Part shown: piece after piece, positions 27,734 to 36,942 of the stretch
How positions within the stretch are numbered: the first letter of the stretch is position 1
How the letters are laid out: each line of letters starts with the position of its first letter
DNA from: an uncultured Flavobacteriales bacterium
GTDB lineage: Bacteria; Bacteroidota; Bacteroidia; Flavobacteriales_D; Parvicellaceae
NCBI GenBank assembly: GCA_943788115.1
Contig: CALSPA010000006.1
Span: 1 to 64,000 of the forward strand
Direction: 5' to 3'
Length of the DNA: 64,000 nt
Program-made: the position numbers and the translations under genes
Notes under the pieces: model-generated
Databases searched by the model: none
What the model saw: the letters and a program-made list of their open reading frames with translations, nothing else
Told to the model about the DNA's origin: nothing

Positions 27734-28769
27734 TATTTAATTTTTTTATTTCTCCCTGTACTGAATCTAATTGCTTTTTTAATTTAGGTAAGCTTCTAAA
27801 CAAAACATAACAACGTTTAAAGTCACCAATACTAAAGGCAGGGGACCCTTGAAGAATTTCATTTTCATTTTTAATTGAATTCCCTATTCCACTTTGTGCT
27901 GCTATTTTCACACCATCTGCTATATTAATATGCCCCACTATACCTACCTGCCCACCAATCATAACATTCTTACCAATTTTTGCAGACCCTGCAATTCCAG
28001 TTTGAGCTGCAATAACTGTATTTTCTCCAATTTCTACATTGTGGGCAATCTGAATTAGGTTGTCAATTTTAGCTCCTTTTCTTATAACAGTACTCCCCAT
28101 AGTTGCTCGATCAATGGTAGTATTTGACCCAATTTCTACATGGTCTTCAAGAATTACATTTCCAATTTGAGGAACTTTCTGATAATTATTTTCTGAGTTG
28201 GGAACAAATCCAAAACCATCAGACCCAATAATTACTCCTGAATGCAGCGTGCAATTTTTCCCAACAATACATTTAGAATAAATCTTTACCCCCGGGAATA
28301 TACAAGTATCCTTGCCTATATGAACACCGTCCCCTAGATAAGAATTAGGGTATATTTTAACGCCTTCTTCAATTGTAACATCTTTGCCTATATAAGCAAA
28401 AGCCCCAATATAAACTTCAGATCCAACCTTAGCGCTATCAGCAATAAAACTGGGTTGTTCAATACCTGTAGGTGATTGAGAAACCTGATCATAATAAGAA
28501 AGTAATTGTGCTAAGCTTTCATAAGCATTTGGAACTCTTATTAGTGTTAGATTATTTGGCAATTCTTTAGAGGGAACAAAAGATTCATTCACTAAAGCAA
28601 TGCTAGATGCTGTTTTGTAGATAAACTCTTCGTATTTATTGTTTGCTAAAAAAGTAATTGTACCTGGCCTTCCTTCTTCAATTTTAGCCATATCACTGAC
28701 TAAAGCATTGGAATCCCCCTCGATTTTCCCTTTTAATAAATCAGCTATTTGCTGCGCAGTAAATTCCAT
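27723..28769 (-). CDS. lpxD: UDP-3-O-(3-hydroxyacyl)glucosamine N-acyltransferase
   Basis: A 348-residue enzyme for the third step of lipid A synthesis. The N-terminal uridine-binding domain (residues 1-100, TITFLANNKYEEFIYKT) is followed by hexapeptide repeats. The catalytic histidine is in NLIQIAHNVEIGENTVIAAQ, and GSDGFGFVPNS is typical of the family. It is the first of the lpxD-lpxC/fabZ-lpxA group. A TAAATTTG box lies five bases before the ATG, so transcription may start at or very near the start codon. Confidence 0.97.
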   Translation of the reverse strand: MEFTAQQIADLLKGKIEGDSNALVSDMAKIEEGRPGTITFLANNKYEEFIYKTASSIALVNESFVPSKELPNNLTLIRVPNAYESLAQLLSYYDQVSQSPTGIEQPSFIADSAKVGSEVYIGAFAYIGKDVTIEEGVKIYPNSYLGDGVHIGKDTCIFPGVKIYSKCIVGKNCTLHSGVIIGSDGFGFVPNSENNYQKVPQIGNVILEDHVEIGSNTTIDRATMGSTVIRKGAKIDNLIQIAHNVEIGENTVIAAQTGIAGSAKIGKNVMIGGQVGIVGHINIADGVKIAAQSGIGNSIKNENEILQGSPAFSIGDFKRCYVLFRSLPKLKKQLDSVQGEIKKLNNGG

Positions 28770-28773
28770 TTGA

Positions 28774-28781
28774 CAAATTTA
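28774..28781 (-). promoter_or_regulatory. candidate -7 box for the lpx operon
   Basis: TAAATTTG on the minus strand, ending five bases before the lpxD ATG (28769). If used, the mRNA would be leaderless or nearly so. No -33 TTG is seen at about 20 bases, so support is moderate. Confidence 0.35.
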
Positions 28782-28804
28782 ATAATATTCAATAATTATA
28801 AAGT

Positions 28805-30031
28805 TTATTCTGGATGAAACAAGTAGTGTTTCTTAACTGGACTAGAAAGGGACTGAATATTAAAATTATCAGAAGCCTCTGTAATGTCTTTTAATGTTCC
28901 ATCCTTAAACAAGATTTTTATTTCATCCTTATTTGAGTCATACGCATTGTTTGTCATTGAATCCTGAAAAATAAAATACTCTAAATCCTGATCATTAAAT
29001 TTTAAAGGGTTGAGATATTTATTTTTAAAACCATCAATTTCTTTCTGTGTAAAAGGAGTTTCTTTCTGTTCAACTTTTAACAATTTTCTAGTAACCAACA
29101 TTCTTGAAAGTTCCGCTAATACAGGGTCTGCATTATTAATCCACTCTTTTATACAAACAAAAATATCCATGTCATCTAACATAGAAAATTTTCTAAGGAT
29201 AACTGGGTCTCTTAGTTTTTCAGCATCGATATTTTCGAATAAAAATGTTTTCATTGGTGAAGTACAAAAAATACTTCCACCACCCAAAGCTATATGTTTT
29301 GCTCTTTTTAGAATTTTCATCAATAAAAATTCAGCGCTCAAAACTGTTTTATGAAGATATACTTGCCAATACATTAATCTTCTTGCGACAATAAATTTCT
29401 CAATAGAATAAATTCCTTTTTGTTTTACAACAAGAGAGTCATTTACAACATCAAACATTTTTATTATTCGTTGATTACTCACAACACCTTCTGAAACTCC
29501 TGAGTAAAAGCTATCTCTTTTTAGATAATCTAAACGATCCATATCGAGTTGACTGGAAACCAATTGATGAAGAAACTTTTTGTGATATTTATCTGAAAAG
29601 ATTTCTATTGCTAAATCTAGCTCACCATTAAACTCTTTGTTTAATTCTTTCATGAAAAGAATTGAAACTTCTTCATGCTTAATTCCTGAAACAATACTGT
29701 GTTCGAGGGTATGAGAAAATGGTCCATGGCCAATATCATGTAATAAAATAGCTAACGTAACACCTTTTGCTTCTTCAGGAGTTATTTCATGACCTAAGAA
29801 CTGCAAAGTATTGATGGCTTGAGTCATAAGGTGTGCACATCCTATAGCATGATTGAATCTGGTGTGTAATGCTCCTGGATAAACTAAATGAGACAACCCT
29901 AATTGTTTAATCCTTCTTAACCTTTGAAAATAAGGGTGATCAATAATATCTAAAAATATTTTGTGTGGCAATGAAATAAAACCATACACAGGGTCGTTTA
30001 GGATTTTTAAATTATTTTGACTGTTGTTCAC
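28805..30031 (-). CDS. HD-domain phosphohydrolase (dNTPase-like)
   Basis: A 408-residue protein of the SAMHD1/YwfO-like HD superfamily. The motifs are RRIKQLGLSHLVYPGALHTRFNHAIG (first His), AILLHDIGHGPFSHTLEHS (HD pair) and SSQLDMDRLDYLKRDSFYSG (final Asp). Family members hydrolyse dNTPs or other nucleoside triphosphates in the cytoplasm; the substrate here is not shown. The start is a GTG at 30031; an overlapping ATG upstream is out of frame. It lies 35 bp upstream of lpxD and is divergent from porX. Confidence 0.88.
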   Translation of the reverse strand: MNNSQNNLKILNDPVYGFISLPHKIFLDIIDHPYFQRLRRIKQLGLSHLVYPGALHTRFNHAIGCAHLMTQAINTLQFLGHEITPEEAKGVTLAILLHDIGHGPFSHTLEHSIVSGIKHEEVSILFMKELNKEFNGELDLAIEIFSDKYHKKFLHQLVSSQLDMDRLDYLKRDSFYSGVSEGVVSNQRIIKMFDVVNDSLVVKQKGIYSIEKFIVARRLMYWQVYLHKTVLSAEFLLMKILKRAKHIALGGGSIFCTSPMKTFLFENIDAEKLRDPVILRKFSMLDDMDIFVCIKEWINNADPVLAELSRMLVTRKLLKVEQKETPFTQKEIDGFKNKYLNPLKFNDQDLEYFIFQDSMTNNAYDSNKDEIKILFKDGTLKDITEASDNFNIQSLSSPVKKHYLFHPE

Positions 30032-30053
30032 TGCTTATTCATTAAGTTAGTAA

Positions 30054-30061
30054 CAAAACTA
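30054..30061 (-). promoter_or_regulatory. candidate -7 box for the HD-domain gene
   Basis: TAGTTTTG on the minus strand matches TAnnTTTG and lies 22 bases before the GTG start. It sits in the 47-bp divergent gap shared with porX. No clear -33 element. Confidence 0.35.
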
Positions 30062-30078
30062 ATTAATTCAACGAGGAA

Positions 30079-31611
30079 ATGGCAAGAATACTTTGGGCAG
30101 ATGATGAAATTGACCTTTTAAAACCACACGTAATGTTTTTAGAGAAAAAAGGTCATGAGGTAACTACAGTACAATCAGGAAATGAGGCCATTGACTTAGT
30201 AAAAGAGGATGACTTTGAAATCATTTTTTTAGATGAAAATATGCCGGGTCTAACAGGTTTAGAAACATTAGATTTTATTAAAGCTGAAAAACCCAGTGTT
30301 CCAATAATAATGATTACTAAAAGTGAAGAAGAATCTATTATGGACAGTGCTATTGGTGGCAGAATAAATGATTATCTAATTAAGCCAGTAAATCCGAATC
30401 AAATTCTTCTTTCCATTAAAAAAAATCTTGAGGGCAAGAGACTTGTAAACGAGAAAACAACATCTAATTATCAACAAAAATTTAGAGAAATTTCCATGGA
30501 CTTACAAGACCGTCTTGATTTTGATGGATGGGTAGATATTTACAAAAGATTAGTTTATTGGGAGGTACAGTTTGACAAATCTGACCAAAGCATGATGGAA
30601 GTACTTCAAATGCAAAAAAATGAAGCGAATCAATTGTTTTCTAAATATGTGGCTAATAACTATACCGATTGGTTTAAGAATGAAGGGCCATTAATGTCTC
30701 ATGAATTATTAAAAGAAAAGGTTTTCCCAAACATCAAAAATGATAAAACCTTTTTAATTGTAATTGACAATTTAAGGTACGATCAATGGCAAGTAATTAG
30801 ACCAATACTTATGGAGAGGTTTACCGCCAAGGAAGAATCCTTGTACTATAGTATTCTTCCAACAGCAACTCAATATGCAAGAAATGCGTTGTTTGCTGGT
30901 ATGATGCCTTCAGAAATTCAAAAACACTTCCCTTCAAAATGGAAAAATGAAGATGATGAAGGATCTAAGAATAAATTTGAAGCAGATTTTTTAAATGCAA
31001 ATCTTTCAAACAATGGCATTAACTGTAAAACATCTTACAACAAAATAACCAACCTTGAAGCAGGGAAAAAGCTTGTAAATAATTTTAGCAACTTGTTAAA
31101 TAATGATTTCAATGTTATTGTCTATAATTTTGTAGACATGCTCTCTCATGCAAGAACCGATATGGAGGTTATTAGAGAACTTGCAGATGATGAATCTGCT
31201 TACAGATCACTTACTCTTAGTTGGTTTGAACATTCTGCATTAAATGATATTTTCAAGCTAATTGCAGAGAATAATTGTGATGTAATAATAACTACTGACC
31301 ACGGCACAATTAAAGTAGATGACCCTAGTAAAGTAGTTGGCGATCGAAATACAAATTCTAATTTGAGGTACAAACAAGGCAAAAACCTAAACTACAATGA
31401 AAAAGATGTTCTTGCTATTAGAAATCCTGAAGATGCCTATTTACCTAGAATGAATGTAAGCTCGACATATTTATTTGCTAAGGAATCTAAGTTTTTTGTT
31501 TACCCAAACAATTACAATTATTATGTAAATTATTTCAAAAACACTTTTCAGCATGGTGGAATTTCAATGGAAGAAATGATAATTCCTTATGTGCATCTAA
31601 AATCCAAATAA
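30079..31611 (+). CDS. porX: T9SS response regulator PorX (receiver plus PglZ/alkaline-phosphatase-like domain)
   Basis: A 510-residue regulator with an N-terminal receiver domain: acidic pocket D8/D9, phosphoacceptor D52 in IIFLDENMPG, T80 in MITKSEE and K102 in YLIKPVNP. The C-terminal part (about 200-510) is a PglZ/alkaline-phosphatase-superfamily domain with LIVIDNLRYDQWQ, the metal-binding ITTDHGTIKV and NTFQHGGISMEEMIIPY. PorX controls T9SS function in Porphyromonas and related bacteria, working with the kinase PorY. The PglZ part hydrolyses linear oligonucleotides in the characterised homologue. It ends directly next to the convergent lipoprotein gene. porY is not in the window. Confidence 0.95.
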   Translation: MARILWADDEIDLLKPHVMFLEKKGHEVTTVQSGNEAIDLVKEDDFEIIFLDENMPGLTGLETLDFIKAEKPSVPIIMITKSEEESIMDSAIGGRINDYLIKPVNPNQILLSIKKNLEGKRLVNEKTTSNYQQKFREISMDLQDRLDFDGWVDIYKRLVYWEVQFDKSDQSMMEVLQMQKNEANQLFSKYVANNYTDWFKNEGPLMSHELLKEKVFPNIKNDKTFLIVIDNLRYDQWQVIRPILMERFTAKEESLYYSILPTATQYARNALFAGMMPSEIQKHFPSKWKNEDDEGSKNKFEADFLNANLSNNGINCKTSYNKITNLEAGKKLVNNFSNLLNNDFNVIVYNFVDMLSHARTDMEVIRELADDESAYRSLTLSWFEHSALNDIFKLIAENNCDVIITTDHGTIKVDDPSKVVGDRNTNSNLRYKQGKNLNYNEKDVLAIRNPEDAYLPRMNVSSTYLFAKESKFFVYPNNYNYYVNYFKNTFQHGGISMEEMIIPYVHLKSK

Positions 31612-32178
31612 TTATTCGATTACCAATTTTTGAGCTAATTCCACGTAGTTAATTAAAAAATCAATATTTGAATCACTGCAATTAACACAATACTTAATTG
31701 ATAAATTAATTATACTATTAACTGTTATTTGCTGATCTTGAAGATGTTTGTTTATTTCAATTGATATTAATTCTAAAAAGAAATCAGAACTTTCAAACTC
31801 CATTTCTTTGACTTGCTCTTGGAATAATTTAGGGTGATGAATAAAAAAATTAAAAAGCTGTGGGCCTATAGCTCTTCTTTGGCTCTCATTAAAGTTGCGA
31901 ATTGTTTTAGAAAGTGCCTCAAAATATATTTTTCGCCAAAAGGTGTCATTTGTGATTAAACTATCTGCAATTAAGACTTGAAATTCTATTGACACCTTGT
32001 CTGTTTTATTTTCGACAATTAGTCTTGCTGCCTTTTTGGTATTCATTTCACCAGACATATCAGCTAAATATTCAGCGCCATCTAATTCAGAATAAATTTC
32101 TTCAAACTTCTGTTCTTTACAATTGGTGAAAAGACATAAAAGCAAAACAATGCTAACAAAATATTTAATTGTTTTCAT
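31612..32178 (-). CDS. hypothetical lipoprotein
   Basis: A 188-residue protein with a lipoprotein signal, VLLLCLFTNC, with the acylated Cys at residue 20. The mature part is mostly helical with no motif I recognise; a CVNCSD pair lies near the C-terminus (about residue 170). Its stop directly abuts the porX stop, and 172 bp separate its start from the divergent 61-residue gene. It is probably anchored in the inner or outer membrane facing the periplasm. Function unknown. Confidence 0.75.
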   Translation of the reverse strand: MKTIKYFVSIVLLLCLFTNCKEQKFEEIYSELDGAEYLADMSGEMNTKKAARLIVENKTDKVSIEFQVLIADSLITNDTFWRKIYFEALSKTIRNFNESQRRAIGPQLFNFFIHHPKLFQEQVKEMEFESSDFFLELISIEINKHLQDQQITVNSIINLSIKYCVNCSDSNIDFLINYVELAQKLVIE

Positions 32179-32350
32179 GAAATAAAATTAATTCAATTTC
32201 AGTTATAATAGATATATAAATCAAAAAGTGAAACATTGAAATTAACATTGAATTGTTTTTTAATATCTCAGTTCTATCAAAAAACAAAGGATTTAAACTC
32301 TAAATTAGAGAGAATGCAGTTTTTATTTAGTTAATATAAAACCTAATTAT

Positions 32351-32536
32351 ATGCTTGAATTCAGCAAACAAATTTTATCGAAAGTTAGTTTTGACAAATC
32401 ACTTTTCAATAAAGAACTTAAGAAAAGTATTTCTTGGTTAAAGAATGATGAAGTTGAAAAATTAAAAGTTTGGTGCCTTTCTTCTTTTATTTTTTATAAT
32501 GATTTAATACTTGAAGCATTTGAAAACTCGTATTAA
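32351..32536 (+). CDS. small conserved flavobacterial protein (61 aa)
   Basis: A 61-residue soluble, probably helical protein: [19 protein letters not shown], then [19 protein letters not shown] and [10 protein letters not shown] recall very similar 60-65 residue proteins annotated as hypothetical in other flavobacteria, so I think it is real. Its function is unknown. It overlaps the convergent queG stop by 4 bp. The 170 bp before it show an AT-rich stretch with no clear promoter box. Confidence 0.65.
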   Translation: MLEFSKQILSKVSFDKSLFNKELKKSISWLKNDEVEKLKVWCLSSFIFYNDLILEAFENSY

Positions 32537-33462
32537 TTATTCTTTAAAAATTTAATGTTTCTTTTTAAACCTTCAAATTTTGTTCTTTTAATTGCCGATT
32601 TTTTGAATAGTTCATTGAATGTTTCTTTAGATAATTCATCCCACTGTTTTTTATTAATCTGAAGCAATTTAAGATTTGGATTAAACTGTGGTTCTTTGTG
32701 TTGCAATGAAAACTTATTCCAAGGGCAAACTTCTTGACATATATCACAACCAAACATCCAATTCTCCATTTTCCCCTTAAATTCTTTAGGAAATAATTCA
32801 TCTTTTAGCTCTATAGTCAAGTATGAAATACATTTAGAAGCATCTAATTTATAAGGCTGAATAATTGCATTTGTTGGGCAAGCATCTATACATTTTGTAC
32901 AAGTTCCACAGAAATCCTTGATAGGTCCATCATAATCTAATTCTAAATCAACAATTAATTCACCTATGAAAAAATAAGAACCTTGCTGTTTATTAATTAG
33001 ATTGGTGTGCTTACCTATCCATCCTAAACCACTTTTTTTAGCCCAAACTTTATCCATAACTGGTGCAGAATCAACAAAACCTCTTGCATTTACATCACCA
33101 ATTTCATCTTTAATAAAACCATGTAGTCTATTTAATTTATCTCTAATTACAAAATGATAATCTTTACCAAGAGCATACATGGATATTTTAGGGGCATTCT
33201 TATCTTGTTGTTTTGAAGTTGAATAATAATTTTGCAACACCGTTATTACTGATTTTGCGTTATCAACTAATAGACTAGGATCTGTTCTTTTATCGAAATA
33301 ATTTTCCATATAAGACATCTTTCCATGACGATTTTCACTTAACCATTTTTCTAAATCCCTAGCTTCATTTTCAAGAAACTCGGCTCTTGAAACTCCTACA
33401 AAAGAAAATCCTAAATCAAAAGCTTTTTGCTTAATTCTTTGAGTAATTAAAGGCTTATTCAT
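32533..33462 (-). CDS. queG: epoxyqueuosine reductase
   Basis: A 309-residue cobalamin-dependent iron-sulfur enzyme that performs the last step of queuosine synthesis in tRNA. The two cluster motifs are [18 protein letters not shown] and [13 protein letters not shown]. The QueG blocks [20 protein letters not shown] and [15 protein letters not shown] are also present. Length is slightly short, because the C-terminal HEAT repeat of some members is missing, which is common in Bacteroidota. The start ATG shares one base with the ruvB stop (TAATG), so the two genes are coupled. Confidence 0.96.
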   Translation of the reverse strand: MNKPLITQRIKQKAFDLGFSFVGVSRAEFLENEARDLEKWLSENRHGKMSYMENYFDKRTDPSLLVDNAKSVITVLQNYYSTSKQQDKNAPKISMYALGKDYHFVIRDKLNRLHGFIKDEIGDVNARGFVDSAPVMDKVWAKKSGLGWIGKHTNLINKQQGSYFFIGELIVDLELDYDGPIKDFCGTCTKCIDACPTNAIIQPYKLDASKCISYLTIELKDELFPKEFKGKMENWMFGCDICQEVCPWNKFSLQHKEPQFNPNLKLLQINKKQWDELSKETFNELFKKSAIKRTKFEGLKRNIKFLKNN

Positions 33463-34484
33463 TAAAACATTTCTCCTTGTCTTAATCCTGGGTTTAAGTT
33501 AAAATGTTTATAGGCTAATTCGGTAACTTTTCGTCCTCTTGGTGTTCTAACTATATATCCTTCTTGAACAAGGAATGGCTCATAAACTTCTTCAAGAGTT
33601 CCTGGTTGTTCTCCAACCACCGTAGCTATTGTTGTTAAGCCAACAGGTCCACCATTATATTTTTCAATAATTGAAAGTAAAATTTTATTGTCCATTTCAT
33701 CTAGCCCACTCTTGTCAACATTAAGAGCAGTTAAAGCTGTTTCAGTTATTTTAGGGTTAATTGTACCATCGCCCTTGACTTGAGCATAATCTCTAACTCT
33801 TCTTAATAAAGCATTTGCAATTCTAGGTGTACCCCTGCTTCTTCTGGAAATTTCTCTTGCCGCAGAAGTTATAATAGGGATTGTTAAAATACTAGCTGAT
33901 CTTTCTACAATGTTTTGAAGTATTGAAGAATCGTAATATTGCAACCTTGCACTTATTCCAAATCTAGCTCTTAAAGGTGCTGTAAGCATTCCACTTCTAG
34001 TTGTTGCTCCTATTAAAGTAAAAGGGTTTAACTCTATTTGAACAGTTCTTGCGTTTGGTCCGGTATCAATAACAATGTCAATTTTATAATCTTCCATTGC
34101 AGAATATAAATACTCCTCAATTACTGGACTTAAACGATGTATCTCATCAATAAACAGTACATCTCCGGATTGTAAATTAGTTAACAACCCTGCTAAATCA
34201 CCTGGTTTATCCAGAACTGGTCCCGATGTAACTTTAAAGTCAACCTCCAATTCATTAGCTATAATGTGTGCTAATGTAGTTTTACCTAATCCCGGAGGGC
34301 CATGTAAAAGAACATGATCGAGTGATTCATCTCTAAGTTTTGCTGCTTTAACAAATATTTGAAGGTTTTCAATAATTTTATTTTGACCTGAAAAATCTTG
34401 AAACAATTGTGGTCTTAATACTTGCTCCAACTCTTTTTCAGACTCTTCATTATTTTCTCCCCTTAAATCATATTCTTCAATCAT
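33462..34484 (-). CDS. ruvB: Holliday junction branch-migration ATPase RuvB
   Basis: A 340-residue AAA+ helicase motor acting with RuvA. Motifs are Walker [14 protein letters not shown], Walker [13 protein letters not shown], sensor [19 protein letters not shown] and the winged-helix end [15 protein letters not shown]. Length is normal. It is followed by queG with a one-base overlap, and is preceded at 25 bp by a hypothetical barrel-like gene. Confidence 0.98.
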   Translation of the reverse strand: MIEEYDLRGENNEESEKELEQVLRPQLFQDFSGQNKIIENLQIFVKAAKLRDESLDHVLLHGPPGLGKTTLAHIIANELEVDFKVTSGPVLDKPGDLAGLLTNLQSGDVLFIDEIHRLSPVIEEYLYSAMEDYKIDIVIDTGPNARTVQIELNPFTLIGATTRSGMLTAPLRARFGISARLQYYDSSILQNIVERSASILTIPIITSAAREISRRSRGTPRIANALLRRVRDYAQVKGDGTINPKITETALTALNVDKSGLDEMDNKILLSIIEKYNGGPVGLTTIATVVGEQPGTLEEVYEPFLVQEGYIVRTPRGRKVTELAYKHFNLNPGLRQGEMF

Positions 34485-34509
34485 TTTATAAATATATAAA
34501 GCGTAATAA

Positions 34510-35166
34510 TTACTTTTCTTTCAAATCTTTATAGATATCACCAAAATACAATTTTAATCTAGCAATATAAACAGGGGCAGATAACTTTTCATTAATAGCT
34601 GTTTTATTATAAACAACAAAACGATATCCTAAACCAAAACCAAGACCTAAATATTTAAGTACCCTATATTCAGCAGTTATTGATTGCTCATAAAAAAAAG
34701 CAAAAGAATTTGCTATCCTAATTTTATTCTGCTGATACTGTATATTTCCAATTGCTATTTGGACGTTAGCATTAAATTCAAAATCGTTTTTATTAATAAA
34801 AAAATATTCTACAAACGTGGAGACATTATGACTTACTAAATTTACGTTTTCTGCATTATAAATAGGCTGATAGTTTGATTTAAGCCAATTATATCCTAAC
34901 CCTATTTTTAGTTTTTCATTAAAACATAAACCACCTTTTATCCCATTAATTCTAACGTGTCTATTAGAAACAAAAGATCCTCTTGTATCGAGTTTAATAA
35001 AAAAAATAGGCTTGCTATTAATGTTTTTTGAAATTGAATCTAATAGTTGTGCATTAAAATTTAGACCAAATAAATTTAAAACTATTACTAAAAAAAAAGT
35101 CCGTACAAATGATAGGTACGGACTAATTAATTTAAAAATAAAAAAGTTATTAATGTTCTTCTTCAT
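34510..35166 (-). CDS. hypothetical exported beta-rich protein (possible outer-membrane barrel)
   Basis: Up to 218 residues. A hydrophobic segment, [17 protein letters not shown] (about residues 24-40), looks like a signal peptide, followed by alternating strands such as [15 protein letters not shown] and [15 protein letters not shown] that suggest a small barrel. The start is doubtful: the ATG at 35166 lies inside the coxA coding end. The coxA terminator hairpin falls within codons 14-25 of this frame. The true start is probably a non-ATG codon just after the hairpin. Function unknown. It lies 25 bp upstream of ruvB. Confidence 0.6.
   Translation of the reverse strand: MKKNINNFFIFKLISPYLSFVRTFFLVIVLNLFGLNFNAQLLDSISKNINSKPIFFIKLDTRGSFVSNRHVRINGIKGGLCFNEKLKIGLGYNWLKSNYQPIYNAENVNLVSHNVSTFVEYFFINKNDFEFNANVQIAIGNIQYQQNKIRIANSFAFFYEQSITAEYRVLKYLGLGFGLGYRFVVYNKTAINEKLSAPVYIARLKLYFGDIYKDLKEK
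35090..35124 (-). terminator. Rho-independent terminator after coxA
   Basis: On the minus strand AGTCCGTAC (35124-35116) pairs perfectly with GTACGGACT (35106-35098) across a 9-base loop and runs into nine consecutive T residues. It lies about 26 bases after the coxA stop and marks the end of the respiratory operon. Confidence 0.9.
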
Positions 35167-36916
35167 CAGCATCTAAAGGCACATTTTGTGGAACGAAATC
35201 GTTTTCTTTTCCAGGCTTACTGTAATCATATGGCCAACGGTAAACAACAGGTAACTCACCATGCCAATTGCCGTGAATATGCTCGACAGGTGTTGTCCAT
35301 TCTAAAGAATTTGCATTCCATGGATTTTGAGATGCTTTAGGACCTTTAAAAGAACTATATATAAAATTAAAGAAGAATATAACTTGAGATACAACTCCAA
35401 TAGTAGCAAAAATAGATATTAAAACATTGAGGTCTAAGAAGTGATCAAACATTGGGAAGTTTGTATTTTCATAATACCTTCTTGGCATTCCACCTTCACC
35501 AAGAAAGTGCATAGGAATAAAAACTCCATAACCACAGACAATAGTAAACCAAAAGTGAACCATTCCCATTCTAAGATTCATCATTTTTCCATAGAGTTTT
35601 GGAAACCAATGGTAAACACCAGCAAACATTGCAAGAATAGCCGTCATTCCCATTACAATATGAAAGTGCCCAACAACAAAATATGTGTCATGTTGAGAAA
35701 TATCTAAAGCAGAGTCCGCTAAAATTATACCAGTAATACCACCAGAAATAAATGTGGAAACTGACCCTATGGAAAATAACATGGCAGGAGTCATAATGAC
35801 ATTTCCCTTCCAAATAGTTGTTATATAGTTAAAAACTTTAACCGCAGATGGAATTGCTATTAAAAGTGTTGTAAACGTAAATACTCCACCTAAGAAAGGA
35901 TTCATTCCAGTCATAAACATATGGTGTCCCCAAACAATAAATGAAAGGAATCCAATAGCAAGCATAGAACCAATCATTGCTCTGTAACCAAAAATGGGTT
36001 TTCTACTCATAGTGGAAATAACTTCAGAAGTAATACCAAGTGCTGGTAAAAGGATAATATATACTTCAGGGTGCCCTAAAAACCAAAACAGATGCTCATA
36101 TAAAATTGGACTACCACCAGTAGCATCAAGAGCTCCTGAAGAAGTAACAATATCACTCATATAAAAACTAGTTCCAAATCCCCTATCCATTAATAGTAAA
36201 ACAGCACATGAAAGAAGAACAGGGAAAGAAAGAACTCCTAAAATAGCAGTAATAAAAAAGGCCCAAATGGTTAAAGGTAAACGAGTCATTGTCATTCCTT
36301 TAGTTCTAAGGTTAAGAATTGTTACTATATAGTTAATACCTCCGATTAATGAAGATGCAATGAATACTGCCATCGATGACAACCAAAGAGTCATACCAAG
36401 CCCTGAACCAGGCTGGAACTCTTCTAAAACACTTAAAGGTGGATATACAGTCCATCCTGCCATAGCTGGACCAGTTTCAATAAAAAGTGAAGCTGCCATT
36501 AAAGCACTAGATATAAAGAACAACCAATAAGCTATCATATTAAGGAGTCCTGAAGCCATATCTCTAGCACCAATTTGAAGTGGAATTAATAAATTAGAAA
36601 AAGTACCTGAAAGGCCTCCAGTTAATACAAAAAATACCATTATTGTACCATGTAAAGTAACAAGACCTAAATACCAATTACTGTCAAGAAGACCATCAGG
36701 TGCAGCATCAGAACCTAGTATTGATTCTAATAAAGGGAATTTATCATCAGGCCATCCTAATTTTAGTCTAAACAAGGCTGATAAAGCTATTCCAATACCA
36801 CCCATAATAATTGCAGTAACAAGGTACTGTTTACCAATCATTTTGTGATCTTGAGTAAAAATATACTTAGTTATAAAACTCTCTTTGTGATGATGATCAT
36901 GTGCATCGTGCGCCAT
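35150..36916 (-). CDS. coxA: cytochrome c oxidase subunit I
   Basis: The 588-residue catalytic subunit of a haem-copper oxidase, with about 12 to 13 membrane helices. It has the copper-B/proton-channel motif WFLGHPEVYIILLP, the haem ligands in HDTYFVVGHFHIVMG and the early haem ligand in LHGTIMVFFV. It accepts electrons from subunit II and reduces oxygen to water. It lies 26 bp downstream of coxB and is the last gene of the actABCDEF-coxBA operon; a strong terminator follows. The C-terminus is acidic (DADEEEH). Confidence 0.97.
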   Translation of the reverse strand: MAHDAHDHHHKESFITKYIFTQDHKMIGKQYLVTAIIMGGIGIALSALFRLKLGWPDDKFPLLESILGSDAAPDGLLDSNWYLGLVTLHGTIMVFFVLTGGLSGTFSNLLIPLQIGARDMASGLLNMIAYWLFFISSALMAASLFIETGPAMAGWTVYPPLSVLEEFQPGSGLGMTLWLSSMAVFIASSLIGGINYIVTILNLRTKGMTMTRLPLTIWAFFITAILGVLSFPVLLSCAVLLLMDRGFGTSFYMSDIVTSSGALDATGGSPILYEHLFWFLGHPEVYIILLPALGITSEVISTMSRKPIFGYRAMIGSMLAIGFLSFIVWGHHMFMTGMNPFLGGVFTFTTLLIAIPSAVKVFNYITTIWKGNVIMTPAMLFSIGSVSTFISGGITGIILADSALDISQHDTYFVVGHFHIVMGMTAILAMFAGVYHWFPKLYGKMMNLRMGMVHFWFTIVCGYGVFIPMHFLGEGGMPRRYYENTNFPMFDHFLDLNVLISIFATIGVVSQVIFFFNFIYSSFKGPKASQNPWNANSLEWTTPVEHIHGNWHGELPVVYRWPYDYSKPGKENDFVPQNVPLDADEEEH

Positions 36917-36942
36917 AACGTTACTTTTTTTCTATAAATTAA

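Noticed and set aside
31612-32178. Possible T9SS component PorY or PorL next to porX
   Set aside because: The gene is a short lipoprotein without kinase or membrane motifs.
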